From the NCBI RefSeq assembly GCF_009909235.1, contig NZ_JAAAPO010000004.1, positions 372,001-436,000 of the forward strand: a DNA stretch of 64,000 nucleotides. The letters run 5' to 3'. Below, one piece after another: positions 7,639 through 15,779 of the stretch. Made by a program: the position numbers and the translations under genes. This DNA is from Novosphingobium ovatum. GTDB lineage: Bacteria > Pseudomonadota > Alphaproteobacteria > Sphingomonadales > Sphingomonadaceae. Numbering within the stretch: the stretch's first letter is position 1; the number at the start of each line of letters is the position of its first letter. The notes under the pieces were generated by a model, which made no database searches, was not told where the DNA came from, and saw only the letters and a program-made list of their open reading frames with translations.

Positions 7639-8088
7639 ATGAATATCGGTGAATTGAAGCTCAACGGCGCTGGCGTTTACATGGGCAAGATCCAGACCGC
7701 CACGCTTGACCTCGTGGTGGGCCTGCGCCCGGTCAATTCCAGCAATGCCGCCGCCCCCAAGTATGACGTGATGGTCCGCGCCAAGAATGGCCAGTTCATC
7801 CCCGTCGGCGGCCTGTGGGAGAAGACCGCGAACAACGGCGGCGGCACCTTCCTTCAGGGCCAAATCGATGATCCCAGCTTCGAGGTGCCGCTGTCGATCG
7901 CGCTTTTCGCGCAGGCCGATGGCGCGCTCAACATTGCCTGGTCGCGTCCGCGCCGTCGGGCCGAGGCTGGCTTTGCCGATACGGCCGTGATGGGCGCGGC
8001 CAACGATGGCTTCGGCGCCGGTGATGATGCTCGCCGCGACGCCTCGCCCTTTGGCGATCTCGAACCGGGTCTTGCCAAGGCGGCCTGA
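7639..8088 (+). CDS. DUF736 family protein (paralogue 2)
   Basis: A 149-residue DUF736 protein. It keeps MNIGELKLNGAGVYMGKIQT, AAPKYDVMVRAKNGQ, VGGLWEKTA and FLQGQIDDPSFEVPLSIALF, and ends the domain with NIAWSRPRRR. An extra 45-residue tail, rich in Gly, Asp and Ala, is absent from paralogue 1. The ATG at 7639 fits the family start and follows an AGAGGAGA ribosome-binding site. A terminator lies 30 bp after the stop, so the two DUF736 genes end a transcription unit. Confidence 0.9.
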   Translation: MNIGELKLNGAGVYMGKIQTATLDLVVGLRPVNSSNAAAPKYDVMVRAKNGQFIPVGGLWEKTANNGGGTFLQGQIDDPSFEVPLSIALFAQADGALNIAWSRPRRRAEAGFADTAVMGAANDGFGAGDDARRDASPFGDLEPGLAKAA

Positions 8089-8117
8089 TCCTAACCTCCA
8101 GAATGCTTGTTCCTATG

Positions 8118-8149
8118 GGCGGCCCGTCTCGCGACGGGTCGCCTATTTT
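8118..8149 (+). terminator. rho-independent terminator after DUF736 gene 2
   Basis: Eleven-base stem GGCGGCCCGTC (8118-8128) with GACGGGTCGCC (8133-8143), one G-T wobble, TCGC loop, followed by TATTTT. It lies between the convergent DUF736 and XRE genes and could serve both. Confidence 0.8.
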
Positions 8150-8152
8150 CGT

Positions 8153-8383
8153 TCAATGCTTGATGGGATCATCGAGATCGGGGCGGACCAAATCGACATG
8201 GCTGACGCCCAGCGCCAACGACAGCTCGTAAAGCGTGATGACGGTTGGATTACGCCGTCCACGCTCCAAACTGCTGAGATATTGCTGGCTAAAGCCAGAA
8301 CGCTCCTCGACCTGCTCCTGAGTCAGGCCCTGATCCCGACGCAGGCGCGCGAAATTTCGGCCAACCAGTTTACGCATGTCCAT
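8153..8383 (-). CDS. XRE-family helix-turn-helix transcriptional regulator
   Basis: A 76-residue single-domain repressor of the Cro/C1 type. The helix-turn-helix covers residues 6-60 with RLRRDQGLTQEQVEERSGFS and the recognition helix region QQYLSSLERGRRNPT. It is the right size for a plasmid control protein and lacks a sensor domain. It is transcribed convergently to the DUF736 genes. Its target is unknown; autoregulation is likely but not shown. Confidence 0.88.
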   Translation of the reverse strand: MDMRKLVGRNFARLRRDQGLTQEQVEERSGFSQQYLSSLERGRRNPTVITLYELSLALGVSHVDLVRPDLDDPIKH

Positions 8384-8713
8384 GCGCAGCAGGATCGCGA
8401 TTTACATACTTTGAGTTTATCAACTTCTCTATTCGTCAAGGGGAAGCATTGATTCCCCAGCGATTGGCTTCGCAAGCCGGTAATGGTGCTGCTCCCGACC
8501 AGATTACGTCGTTCCGATGCGGTGCTGGGAATGTCGGTTCACCCCGACACCTTCCGTTCACGGCTCCTCGAACTGCGAGCCTAGGCCGCTGACAAAGCCG
8601 ACCTCCGCTGACCTAGTTTCCGTCGTCAAAAGCTATTCGCCTGAAAATCAGCTTGCCTCCTGACTTTATGACAAAACTGACCTAAGCAAGAAACAGGACC
8701 AGAAAGGGAACGG
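8384..8713. other. intergenic region between XRE regulator and abiH
   Basis: About 330 bp without a supportable gene. The left part must hold the minus-strand promoter of the XRE gene: a TTGACG box reading leftwards lies near 8436-8441, with AT-rich sequence behind it. The right part must hold the abiH promoter; AGGACCAGAAAGGGAACGG just before 8714 contains a ribosome-binding site. No repeat was noticed. Confidence 0.4.
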
Positions 8714-9601
8714 ATGACGCGCAAACTTTTCGTGATCGGCAATGGCTTCGATCTGCATCATGGCATTCGGTCAGGATACAGCGATTTCGGCCGCTATGTG
8801 AAGTCGGCCGATCCGGACGTCTACGCCCTCATCGAGGAATATCTTGGCATCGATGATGACTTCTGGAAAACCTTCGAGGAGCGACTTGCTAGCTTCGACT
8901 CCGACACAGTGATCGATAATGCCGAGCAATTTCTGGTGTCCTATGGTTCGGATGACTGGAAAGACTCGGCCCATCATGATTTCGAATACGAGATCGAGCG
9001 GGTGGTCAGCGGGCTAGCGGATGGCATGCGGGGCCGATTCGCCAAGTGGATCCGCCAGCTGGCGATGCCGGCGGCAGGCAGCTTTACGGCAGTTCGCTGC
9101 ATCGATCCGACCGCCGCTTTCCTGAATTTCAACTACACGCCCACGCTTCAGCAACTCTATGGGGTGCCGGATAGCAACGTGCTGCACATCCATGGCCAGG
9201 CATCTGACCAGGATGCGCAGATCGTCCTGGGACATGGCTGGGATCGGAGCGCCGAGGACAGGCTCTCAAACAGCGTTGACGAAGACACGGACACGCGCGT
9301 TGCCGGTGGTTATCGGCTCATCGATGACTATTTCGCCCGGACCTTCAAACCGACCGAGCAGATCATCAAACGAAATCGATCGTGGTTCGACAATCTCGTT
9401 GACGTTAGCGAAGTCTTTGTGCTCGGTCACTCGCTCTCTGATGTTGATGAATCGTACCTTCGTGAGGTCGCCAGTCACGTCGATCCAGCGGCGCGGTGGA
9501 CCGTCAGCTACCGCAGCTCCCTGACGCACACCTGCGAGCGCTTCGCGAATTTTGCTGTGCCACGATGTACCGTCACCTTTGCCGGCCTCGCGTCGCTGTA
9601 A
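8714..9601 (+). CDS. AbiH-family abortive-infection protein
   Basis: A 295-residue protein with the hallmark N-terminus KLFVIGNGFDLHHG (residues 4-17) of the AbiH family, a central FLNFNYTPTLQQLYG segment near residue 140, and a late VFVLGHSLSDVDESYL motif. AbiH was described in lactococci as a phage abortive-infection protein; its biochemical activity is not established to my knowledge. The length is normal for the family and the gene appears complete. It stands alone with a decayed DUF3800 gene downstream and an IS-rich region upstream, as expected of horizontally acquired defence cargo. Confidence 0.85.
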   Translation: MTRKLFVIGNGFDLHHGIRSGYSDFGRYVKSADPDVYALIEEYLGIDDDFWKTFEERLASFDSDTVIDNAEQFLVSYGSDDWKDSAHHDFEYEIERVVSGLADGMRGRFAKWIRQLAMPAAGSFTAVRCIDPTAAFLNFNYTPTLQQLYGVPDSNVLHIHGQASDQDAQIVLGHGWDRSAEDRLSNSVDEDTDTRVAGGYRLIDDYFARTFKPTEQIIKRNRSWFDNLVDVSEVFVLGHSLSDVDESYLREVASHVDPAARWTVSYRSSLTHTCERFANFAVPRCTVTFAGLASL

Positions 9602-9656
9602 TGTCAGGGGTATCACTGGCTCCGGCCTGAGACTCGTCACTTCGCGTGAGCAACCC

Positions 9657-10004
9657 ATGCGTATCTTCATCGATGAGTCGGGAAATTTCAGCGGGACGGG
9701 CGACGCAAGGTCCGCAGTGTCCGCCATAGGCGCGCTTTAGCTCGAAAGCGCGACGCTGCCACGCTTGTTCGGAAAATAAGCAAGGCTTCGAGCCAATTTA
9801 CCAAGAAGCAGGACGGGTGAGGTCAAGGGTAGCGGCCTCGATGAATGCCAGATCGCAGAACCCGACCAGTATACGCAGTTTAGCAAATGGTGCTTGAGAG
9901 TCCCATCACCCCGCAACTCGTGACGGACAACGCCCGGCAGGCCATCACTGTTTCATCTAGCGCAGGGGTCATTCGGCAATGGAGGATAGCCCCAGACTGG
10001 CGAT
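9657..10004 (+). pseudogene. decayed DUF3800-like gene
   Basis: The ATG at 9657 starts MRIFIDESGNFSGTGDARSA, the typical opening of DUF3800 proteins (an RNase H-like fold with an early IDESG motif), but stops after 27 residues. In other frames downstream there are recognisable pieces, including EVKGSGLDECQIAE near 9820-9860, so at least two frameshifts or deletions have occurred. The remnant runs up to the convergent HXXEE gene. It is not expected to make a functional protein. Confidence 0.6.
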
Positions 10005-10721
10005 TTATGCCGATGGTGATCTATTCAAGCATCTCACCCCTCGCTCTGCCAGCAGAGGCAGCGCGATCATCAATCCCGCATTGCCAATCTGGATCAGGGC
10101 CACGATGCCAGCATCTTGCACCACGCCTTTGACCAGCAACAGCATGCCCGCGATCAGGATGCCGTGCAGGGTCAACCCTAAGGCAACCACAGCCACAACA
10201 ACCGCCTTGGTCCACAAACGCGCCCCCACCAGCACCCAAAATGCCAAAGGCAGGAACACTGCCACAGCGGTGAGCAGGCCCGGATTGTAAACGCCGCCAT
10301 CGGCCAAAGCTCGCCCGATATGCGCCAGCATGTTGACTGCGATCACGCCATAAAGGCCAAGGCCCGCCCATGGGTGGCGCTTGGCCAGCCATGCACCAAG
10401 GGGCGCGGCAATCCAGAACAGGGGTACGTTTACTGCGGTGAACACCGCCCCCGGCACGGGGCAAACCGGGTAAAGGCCCGGAAAGCCGAACATCGCGCAG
10501 AACGCCTTGGGGAAGGCATCGGCATCCCCGTGGATGTCCAAGCCATATTCCTCGACATTGTGGACCAGATAGGCCGCCACCCCCACCCAAGACAGCCAGC
10601 CCCAATCACGCCAGCGCGCAACAGACCGATCCATGCGCAAGGCATTGCCCGCCAGCAAAGCCACCAGCGGGATGGCGGCCACCAAACCGATCCACGGGAA
10701 TGCTGTGTCGAGCAGTGCCAT
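10005..10721 (-). CDS. HXXEE domain membrane protein
   Basis: A 238-residue protein with about six hydrophobic segments: residues 10-27, 43-55, 95-110, 120-136, 160-185 and 195-225. The conserved HNVEEYG at residues 54-60 gives the His-x-x-Glu-Glu signature of the HXXEE family; a second polar motif, NMLAHIGRAL, lies mid-protein. The family has no assigned function. The gene is 9 bp downstream of hmp on the same strand, so it is probably co-expressed under NsrR control and may act in nitric-oxide or redox stress, which is inference. Confidence 0.82.
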   Translation of the reverse strand: MALLDTAFPWIGLVAAIPLVALLAGNALRMDRSVARWRDWGWLSWVGVAAYLVHNVEEYGLDIHGDADAFPKAFCAMFGFPGLYPVCPVPGAVFTAVNVPLFWIAAPLGAWLAKRHPWAGLGLYGVIAVNMLAHIGRALADGGVYNPGLLTAVAVFLPLAFWVLVGARLWTKAVVVAVVALGLTLHGILIAGMLLLVKGVVQDAGIVALIQIGNAGLMIALPLLAERGVRCLNRSPSA

Positions 10722-10730
10722 GCCTCTCTC

Positions 10731-11897
10731 CTAACCCAAAGCTTCGGCGGGGCCAAAGAACTCATAGTGGCGGTTTTCTGCTGGCAGGCCAATTTCGGCC
10801 AGCGCCTTGTTCACAAAACCCATGAAGGGCTTGGGACCAAGGAAATAGGCATCCGCATCAACCGGCACCCATGCCTGAAGCTGGTCCAGCGAGGGGCGGC
10901 CCGAGAGGCCATCGCGGTGCTCGCCCTGCTCATACACCACATAGGCGGAGAATCGTGGATGGGCCGCCCAGCCATCGATAAGATCGCCAAAGGCGTGGAC
11001 ATCGCCGTTCCGGGCATAGTGGATGAAGATCACATCGCGCTTACCCGCCGCCAGCGCGGCCTGCGCCATGGCCAGCGTGGGAGTGATGCCCACGCCGCCG
11101 CTGATCAGCGCCAAAGGCGCATCGCCATCGCGCAGCACAAATTCGCCAGCGGGCGGGAACACCTCCAGCGTGTCGCCCACCTGAACATGGTCATGCAGAT
11201 GGTTGGACACCAGCCCGCCCTTCTCGCGCTTCACGCTGATGCGCAGGGTCTGGCCATCGGCCATTTGCGAGAGCGAGTAGTTGCGCCGCACCTCCTGCCC
11301 GTCAATCGTCAGGCGCAGGCCCAGATATTGCCCCGGCTGATAGGCCACCACCGCCCCGCCATCGACAGGCTCCAGCGTGAAGGAGGTGATCTCCGCGCTC
11401 TCGGCCACTTTGTGCGCGACGCGGAAATCGCGCCCCCCGCGCCAGCCACCGGGCGCTGCGGCAAGGCGTTCATATTCCGCCGCCTCGGCCCCGATCAAGA
11501 TGTTGGCCAATTGCCAATAGGCCTCGCCCCACGCTTCGATCACGGCATCGGTGGCAATCTCCTCACCCAAAACTTCGCGGATGGCGCGCAGCAGGCAGGC
11601 GCCCACGATGGGGTAATGTTCGGGCAGGATTTGCAGCGCGACATGCTTCTGGATGATCTGCGCGGGCAAGGCACCCAGCGCGCCCAGATTGTCGATATGG
11701 CGGGCGTATTGCAGCACCGCATTGGCCAGCGCGCGCGGCTGTGTGCCATGGGCCTGATGCGCCTGATTGAACAGGGGGCGCACCTGCGCATATTCGCTCA
11801 GCATCATCGTGTAGAAATGGGTGGTCAGCGCCTCGCCGCCGGTTTCCAGCAGCGGCACGGTGGCTTTGATGATGGCGGTCTGTTCAGCGCTCAGCAT
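10731..11897 (-). CDS. hmp: nitric oxide dioxygenase (flavohemoprotein)
   Basis: A 388-residue flavohemoglobin that converts nitric oxide and oxygen to nitrate using NAD(P)H. Domains in order are a globin (residues 1-140, with MLSAEQTAIIKATVPLL and a proximal-His region), an FAD-binding reductase (150-255, with RNYSLSQ) and an NAD-binding part (260-388, with LISGGVGITPTLAMA). The ATG at 11897 was chosen because globin homology begins there; the frame stays open 18 residues upstream. It is divergent from nsrR with two NsrR-like operators between them, a standard arrangement for NO detoxification. It is complete. Confidence 0.96.
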   Translation of the reverse strand: MLSAEQTAIIKATVPLLETGGEALTTHFYTMMLSEYAQVRPLFNQAHQAHGTQPRALANAVLQYARHIDNLGALGALPAQIIQKHVALQILPEHYPIVGACLLRAIREVLGEEIATDAVIEAWGEAYWQLANILIGAEAAEYERLAAAPGGWRGGRDFRVAHKVAESAEITSFTLEPVDGGAVVAYQPGQYLGLRLTIDGQEVRRNYSLSQMADGQTLRISVKREKGGLVSNHLHDHVQVGDTLEVFPPAGEFVLRDGDAPLALISGGVGITPTLAMAQAALAAGKRDVIFIHYARNGDVHAFGDLIDGWAAHPRFSAYVVYEQGEHRDGLSGRPSLDQLQAWVPVDADAYFLGPKPFMGFVNKALAEIGLPAENRHYEFFGPAEALG

Positions 11898-11937
11898 GGG
11901 GTATGTCCTTGGGTTTGTGGTGTCGATCCGACTCGTA

Positions 11938-11960
11938 ATCATGCATCTCAAATGCTAGAT
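11938..11960. promoter_or_regulatory. candidate NsrR operator 1
   Basis: ATGCATCTCAAATGC-type dyad on the hmp side of the intergenic region. It matches about 15 of 23 positions of the NsrR consensus, so it is weaker than the nsrR-proximal site, but lies about 38 bp from it. Confidence 0.5.
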
Positions 11961-11975
11961 ATAGCCGAAGGCATA

Positions 11976-11998
11976 ATGATGCAAATGAAATGCACCTT
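11976..11998. promoter_or_regulatory. candidate NsrR operator 2
   Basis: Dyad with half-sites GATGCA and ATGCACCTT around an AT-rich centre. It matches about 18 of 23 positions of the NsrR consensus (two AAGATGCAT-like arms). It ends 14 bp before the nsrR start, as expected for autoregulation and shared control of hmp. Confidence 0.7.
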
Positions 11999-12012
11999 TA
12001 AGGACACAACCT

Positions 12013-12429
12013 ATGCGCCTGACCCGTTTCTCCGATTATGCCGTGCGCGTGATGCTCTATCTCGCCACGCATCCAGACCGCCTCTGCTCCGTCGGCGAAA
12101 TCGCAAAGGCTTACGATATATCGCAAAATCATCTGATGAAGGTGGTGAGCGATCTTGCCGCTCATGGCTATGTCGAGGCTTTGCGCGGCCGCAACGGCGG
12201 GCTTCGCCTTGCCCGCCCCGCGCCCGACATCAACATCGGCCGCCTGATCCGCCACACCGAGGGCGAGATCGATCTGGTGGGCTGCTCGGAATGCAAGCTC
12301 AACGGAGCCTGTAGCCTGCCCGATCCGCTCGATCAGGCGCTGACCGCCTTCTTTGCGGTGCTGGAACGTTACACTCTGGCCGATGTGCTGGGCGACAAGG
12401 CAGAGCGCCTCCTTGCGCGGTTGAATTGA
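12013..12429 (+). CDS. nsrR: Rrf2-family nitric-oxide-sensing repressor NsrR
   Basis: A 138-residue Rrf2 regulator. The winged helix-turn-helix is at residues 1-65 (MRLTRFSDYAVRVMLYLA, then SQNHLMKVVSDLA). Three cysteines in the NsrR pattern, Cys91, Cys94 and Cys100 (GCSECKLNGACSLPDPL), would hold an Fe-S cluster that reacts with nitric oxide and releases DNA. The divergent hmp gene and the operator-like dyads between them support NsrR over other Rrf2 proteins. The likely regulon here is hmp, the HXXEE gene and nsrR itself. Confidence 0.93.
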   Translation: MRLTRFSDYAVRVMLYLATHPDRLCSVGEIAKAYDISQNHLMKVVSDLAAHGYVEALRGRNGGLRLARPAPDINIGRLIRHTEGEIDLVGCSECKLNGACSLPDPLDQALTAFFAVLERYTLADVLGDKAERLLARLN

Positions 12430-12532
12430 ATGGGCAGCGTTTCACCAATGACTGGTTCCGAAGTAACGTGACTCACCCAGAAGCGACGGCGACCGGCGAA
12501 TTTGTCCCACCCTCAGCCTTTGCCGTCATCGG

Positions 12533-12766
12533 CTAATTCCCCTGACCATCAGATGACTTCGGTAGGAGCAACAGGTCCGCAGCATTGATGCCCAGCCCCT
12601 TGGCGAGCCGGTCGACCACATCAATGCTGGCGGAATAGACGCAGCGTTCTAGTGCGCTGATGTAGGTCCGATCAATGTCAGCCCGATAGGCGAGCTCTTC
12701 CTGCGACAAGCCAGCGGCCTGCCGGTGTCGGCGCAGATTGGCGGCAAATATCTCCTGGATCTCCAT
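12533..12766 (-). CDS. XRE-family helix-turn-helix regulator
   Basis: A 77-residue Cro/C1-type DNA-binding protein starting MEIQEIFAANLRRHRQAAGLS, with the helix-turn-helix at about residues 12-60 (EELAYRADIDRTYISALERC). The start at 12766 was chosen to match the family; the frame is open for 19 more residues to 12823. The target is unknown. It lies alone between nsrR and an IS110-family transposase. One unusual Cys sits in the recognition region (ALERCVYSAS), where most relatives have Gly. Confidence 0.8.
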   Translation of the reverse strand: MEIQEIFAANLRRHRQAAGLSQEELAYRADIDRTYISALERCVYSASIDVVDRLAKGLGINAADLLLLPKSSDGQGN

Positions 12767-12823
12767 GACCCGGAAAAGCCGCTCTTGATGAGTATTTAAC
12801 CACGGAGTATTCTCGACAAACAA

Positions 12824-13051
12824 CGCCGTGGGGTTCCGCTTGCAATGTTCCAGTTCCGATTGAAGTCCCGCTTGGGGTCATGCTTCTCTGCGCAGTCGGC
12901 GCGGGGCCGCTGCAAGATGGGGTCGGAAGGTCCGGCGGGTCTTATCTATAGTGCGGCATATGGTTGGCCAGTTGATAACGCGACCTCGCCGTCCCAACCT
13001 CCCTCGCGGGAACTTCTTCCGCTGGCGCGGAAACCTGTCAGCCTTTGGACG
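12824..13051. other. sequence between XRE gene and IS110-type transposase
   Basis: No supportable gene. Part of it should be the 3' end of the IS110-type element, but this family lacks ordinary terminal inverted repeats and I could not fix the end. The word CTGCAAGAT near 12910 recurs in complement near 14165 on the other side of the transposase, a possible hint of element or target boundaries. Confidence 0.3.
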
Positions 13052-14080
13052 TCACACCTCCTGCGCTGCCCAGCGGAAATCAGTGCCATCGGCCCACATG
13101 CGATGGAGGATGACCCCCATCTTGCGGGCCAAGGCTACGACCGCCTTCTTCCTGCCGCGGCGCTTGGCAAGGCGCATTGCCCAAGATCTCAAAGCCGATG
13201 GTTTCGCGACGCGGGTCATCAGCACTTGGGCGGCCTCAAAGAGCGAGGCGCGCATCATGGCGTCGCCCGCTTTGGATATTCGGCCAGTCCAATCGACTTC
13301 GCCGGATTGGTATCGCTTCGGAGTGAGGCCGAGGTGCGCCCCAACGGTGCGAGATCGGCTGAAGCGCGATGGCACGTCGATCGCAACTCGGAAATTCATG
13401 GCCACGACGGCACCGACGCCGGGCATGGTCATCAGCCGGCGGCAGACGGGATCCTCTTTGACGACCCGCAGCAGGATGCCGTGCAGTTCATCATACTGTC
13501 GGCGCATAGCGTTCCGCGCGATCAGCATGGGTTCCACCACCTCGGCCAAGAAAGCGTCGAAGGCAGCGAGGTCGCGAATTCGCTCATCGAAGGCCTTGGG
13601 CGTGACCTTGCCCACCTTCAAGCCAAAGTTTTTGAGGAGGCCCCGCAGGTCAGCCTCGATGTCCAAGAGCTTGGACTTGAGGACTTTGCGCGCCTGAAGC
13701 AGCACATTGAGCCGTTGGCTGCGGTCAGACTTGATGTGAACAGGCTTGAACAGCCCGACGCGCATCATCAGCGCGAGACCGCGCGCGTCGTTCCGGTCGG
13801 TCTTGTTCATGGTCTGCGCCCGCAGCACTTGCGCCATATGGCGCGCTTCGACGCAAACCACCGGCAGGCCCGCTTCGGCCAGCGCAGAATAGATGTGCTG
13901 CGAAAGCGGTCCAGCTTCCAGCCCAACGCGCTCAAGGTCTGCCGCCAAGGGGCGCAGCGCCGCCACAAGGTCTTCCGCCTCGCTGGGCACCTTCAGTTCG
14001 CGAATGATCTCACCGACAGCATCGACAACGCAGATGCTCGTCAGGTTCAGGGAAACGTCCAGTCCTGCAAAATAGGCCAT
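13052..14080 (-). CDS. IS110-family transposase, complete
   Basis: A 342-residue transposase with the DEDD catalytic domain in the N-terminal part: FAGLDVSLNLTS (first Asp near residue 7), LEAGPLSQHIYSAL (Glu), and MNKTDRNDARGLA (Asp pair near residue 95). The C-terminal transposase_20 region carries LMTMPGVGAVVAMNF and the conserved Ser/Thr area around RTVGAHLGLTPKRYQSGEVD. Length is normal and the frame intact, so the element is potentially active. It differs from the disrupted IS110-type gene at 1-2037. Confidence 0.93.
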   Translation of the reverse strand: MAYFAGLDVSLNLTSICVVDAVGEIIRELKVPSEAEDLVAALRPLAADLERVGLEAGPLSQHIYSALAEAGLPVVCVEARHMAQVLRAQTMNKTDRNDARGLALMMRVGLFKPVHIKSDRSQRLNVLLQARKVLKSKLLDIEADLRGLLKNFGLKVGKVTPKAFDERIRDLAAFDAFLAEVVEPMLIARNAMRRQYDELHGILLRVVKEDPVCRRLMTMPGVGAVVAMNFRVAIDVPSRFSRSRTVGAHLGLTPKRYQSGEVDWTGRISKAGDAMMRASLFEAAQVLMTRVAKPSALRSWAMRLAKRRGRKKAVVALARKMGVILHRMWADGTDFRWAAQEV

Positions 14081-14287
14081 TTCGAGTCTCCATGTTTTGA
14101 TGGAGCCACATTCAGATGGGGCACGCCGCGACGAATACCACCATCTATAATATGTAAATGATCTTGCAGGACGATCCCTCGGCCCCTCGTGGTGGCCAAT
14201 CCGCGTTAAGTTTCGGCTTCCCGAGCGTTGTAACGCCTGTTTGCTAATCTGCGCTTGTCAGAACAGCCCTGCCAAAGGCCTCACATC

Positions 14288-14470
14288 ATGAACGATCAAC
14301 GCATTCCGCTCACCCACGCCGACTATCAGGCAATCAGTGCCACACTGGGCGAGATAAAGTCCCGACTCTCCGACGCTGGGGATCTGATGGCAGCCATGCA
14401 CATCGATCATGCGCTGCAATGCCTTGATCCCGAAAATCCGCTCAACCAGCAGGCCACCGCTCAGGCCTGA
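14288..14470 (+). CDS. small hypothetical protein, 60 aa
   Basis: A short protein starting MNDQRIPLTHADYQAISATL and containing a predicted helix pair with SRLSDAGDLMAAMHIDHALQCL. I do not recognise the family. It uses an ATG at 14288 preceded by purine-poor sequence, so the start is uncertain. The regular heptad-like spacing of hydrophobic residues suggests a real small helical protein rather than chance. Confidence 0.5.
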   Translation: MNDQRIPLTHADYQAISATLGEIKSRLSDAGDLMAAMHIDHALQCLDPENPLNQQATAQA

Positions 14471-15002
14471 ACTTCCAGTGGGCACCGACGCGGCTGTTTT
14501 GGCGCGCCCGTTCCGTTTCGGATAGGCGCAGCATCCCGGTGACGATCAGCTTGTTGCCCCATGGAGCTTCGAGGCGACCGCCTGCCGGGTTTCATGCCAA
14601 GGGTGGAAAGCTGCGGGTCGAAGCCAAGCCATGCTCCGGACCCTTTGTCTGGCGACCATTGAGCGCCAGCGCGAGAGCGTACGGGCAAGCTAACCCTTGG
14701 CAAGCGCCAAGCATGGCACCTGATTCCAGGGCGGCCCGACAGCCAAGCACAACCTTGGTCACACATCTCCGGGCAATCTGACCGGCAAGCCATCCCGCCA
14801 GAGAAGGGATGAACACTACGCCCGCGCGGGACCGCCGCAACCCCCATTTGTCGACCGAGTTCTTCGCTGCGCTCAGGCCCGCACCCCTCGAAAAATGGAG
14901 GTTCCCCTGCGCTTCGCTCCGGTGCGGCGGTCCCTCAATCGCGGGCTGCGCTTCAGTTCATCCCGGCGGGAAAGGCTCGCCGGTAAGATCTGGAGACATC
15001 CC
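14471..15002. other. long untranslated region upstream of ssb
   Basis: About 530 bp with no gene I can support. It is GC-rich, full of short complementary segments and several stop codons in all plus frames. The last 60 bp include the ssb ribosome-binding site (TCTGGAGACATCCC). Long leaders also precede DUF2493 (16464-17078). A structured RNA or a regulatory region is possible. Confidence 0.35.
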
Positions 15003-15332
15003 ATGAACAAGGTTTTCCTGTCCGGCCGCATCACCTCCGACATCAGCCGCTTCGGCACCGACAGCAAGGGCGGCGTCAGCTTCACCCTCGTCACCAGCAG
15101 GCCGGTCATCAAGGATGGCCAGGTCGTCAAGGGCGACGATGGCTACGCCGAAACCTACGACCAGTTCCACACCATCAAGGCCTTCAACGGCCTCGGCAAG
15201 TCGATCGCCAACCACAAGAAGAAGGGTGAAAAGCTGATCGTCACCGGCGAGATCCGCTACACCAAGAACGAGAAGGACGGGCGCACCTTCTACAACACCG
15301 AGATCGTCGCCGACGAGATCGAGTTCATCTGA
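15003..15332 (+). CDS. ssb: single-stranded DNA-binding protein, short plasmid type
   Basis: A 109-residue OB-fold protein starting MNKVFLSGRITSDISRFGT, with FTLVTSRPVI, a YDQFHTIKAFNGLGKSIANH strand-helix and EKLIVTGEIRYTKNE, then YNTEIVADEIEFI, the usual SSB ending of the OB fold. It lacks the Gln/Gly-rich linker and acidic DDDIPF-type tail that recruits partners in chromosomal SSB. The protein would protect single-stranded DNA during transfer or replication but probably cannot recruit host repair proteins through the tail. A terminator follows. Confidence 0.9.
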   Translation: MNKVFLSGRITSDISRFGTDSKGGVSFTLVTSRPVIKDGQVVKGDDGYAETYDQFHTIKAFNGLGKSIANHKKKGEKLIVTGEIRYTKNEKDGRTFYNTEIVADEIEFI

Positions 15333-15339
15333 CCAAGAC

Positions 15340-15369
15340 GGGCGGCCCCACGGGCCGCCCTTCCTTTTT
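15340..15369 (+). terminator. rho-independent terminator after ssb
   Basis: Perfect nine-base stem GGGCGGCCC / GGGCCGCCC with CAC loop, followed by TTCCTTTTT. It lies 8 bp past the ssb stop. Confidence 0.9.
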
Positions 15370-15382
15370 CGGGAGTAAGCCC

Positions 15383-15712
15383 ATGTTTTACACCTCGGCC
15401 TTCGATGAATTCGCCTGCGTCCCCTGCGGCATCACCGTCACCAACCCCGCCATGGTCGCCCGCATCCGCGCCCATGCCGCCACGATAAGCGATTACGAGA
15501 TCGCCGCCCATCTGGGCAACGCCATCGCCTCTTCGACCGACGCCGCTCACGCCCTTGCCTGGGAACAGAGCCAGCTTGGCGAAGTCAGCGCCGAGACGCT
15601 GGTCGACGCCGAATATTTCGAGGAACTGGTCGCCGCCTGGAGCCTGATCGCCAGCGAGCGCGGCATCGACAGTCTGGACGGGCTACTCATCGATGTGGTG
15701 GCGTTGCATTGA
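15383..15712 (+). CDS. hypothetical protein, 109 aa
   Basis: I do not recognise this family. The ATG at 15383 (GGGAGTAAGCCC before it) gives a mostly helical, acidic protein starting MFYTSAFDEFACVPCGITVT. A CVPC pair near residue 12 could be redox-active or structural. It follows ssb after the terminator, so it may have its own promoter or depend on readthrough. Confidence 0.6.
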   Translation: MFYTSAFDEFACVPCGITVTNPAMVARIRAHAATISDYEIAAHLGNAIASSTDAAHALAWEQSQLGEVSAETLVDAEYFEELVAAWSLIASERGIDSLDGLLIDVVALH

Positions 15713-15779
15713 GTGGCGAGCTGGTAGCGCCGATCGGCGCTGCCAGCGGTCCGCTAAAAGACAAATTCCACTTTGCCGA

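Noticed and set aside
10320..12314. Very long open frame on the plus strand opposite hmp
   Set aside because: It runs antisense through the well-supported hmp gene and into nsrR; it has no recognisable domain and reflects the high GC and codon bias of the opposite strand.
12845..14161. Open frame of 438 codons opposite the IS110-type transposase
   Set aside because: Antisense to a complete transposase with DEDD motifs; no domain seen.
14592..14840. Minus-strand frame upstream of ssb as a gene
   Set aside because: Rich in Ala, Gly, Leu and Arg without a family pattern or ribosome-binding site; probably noncoding leader sequence.
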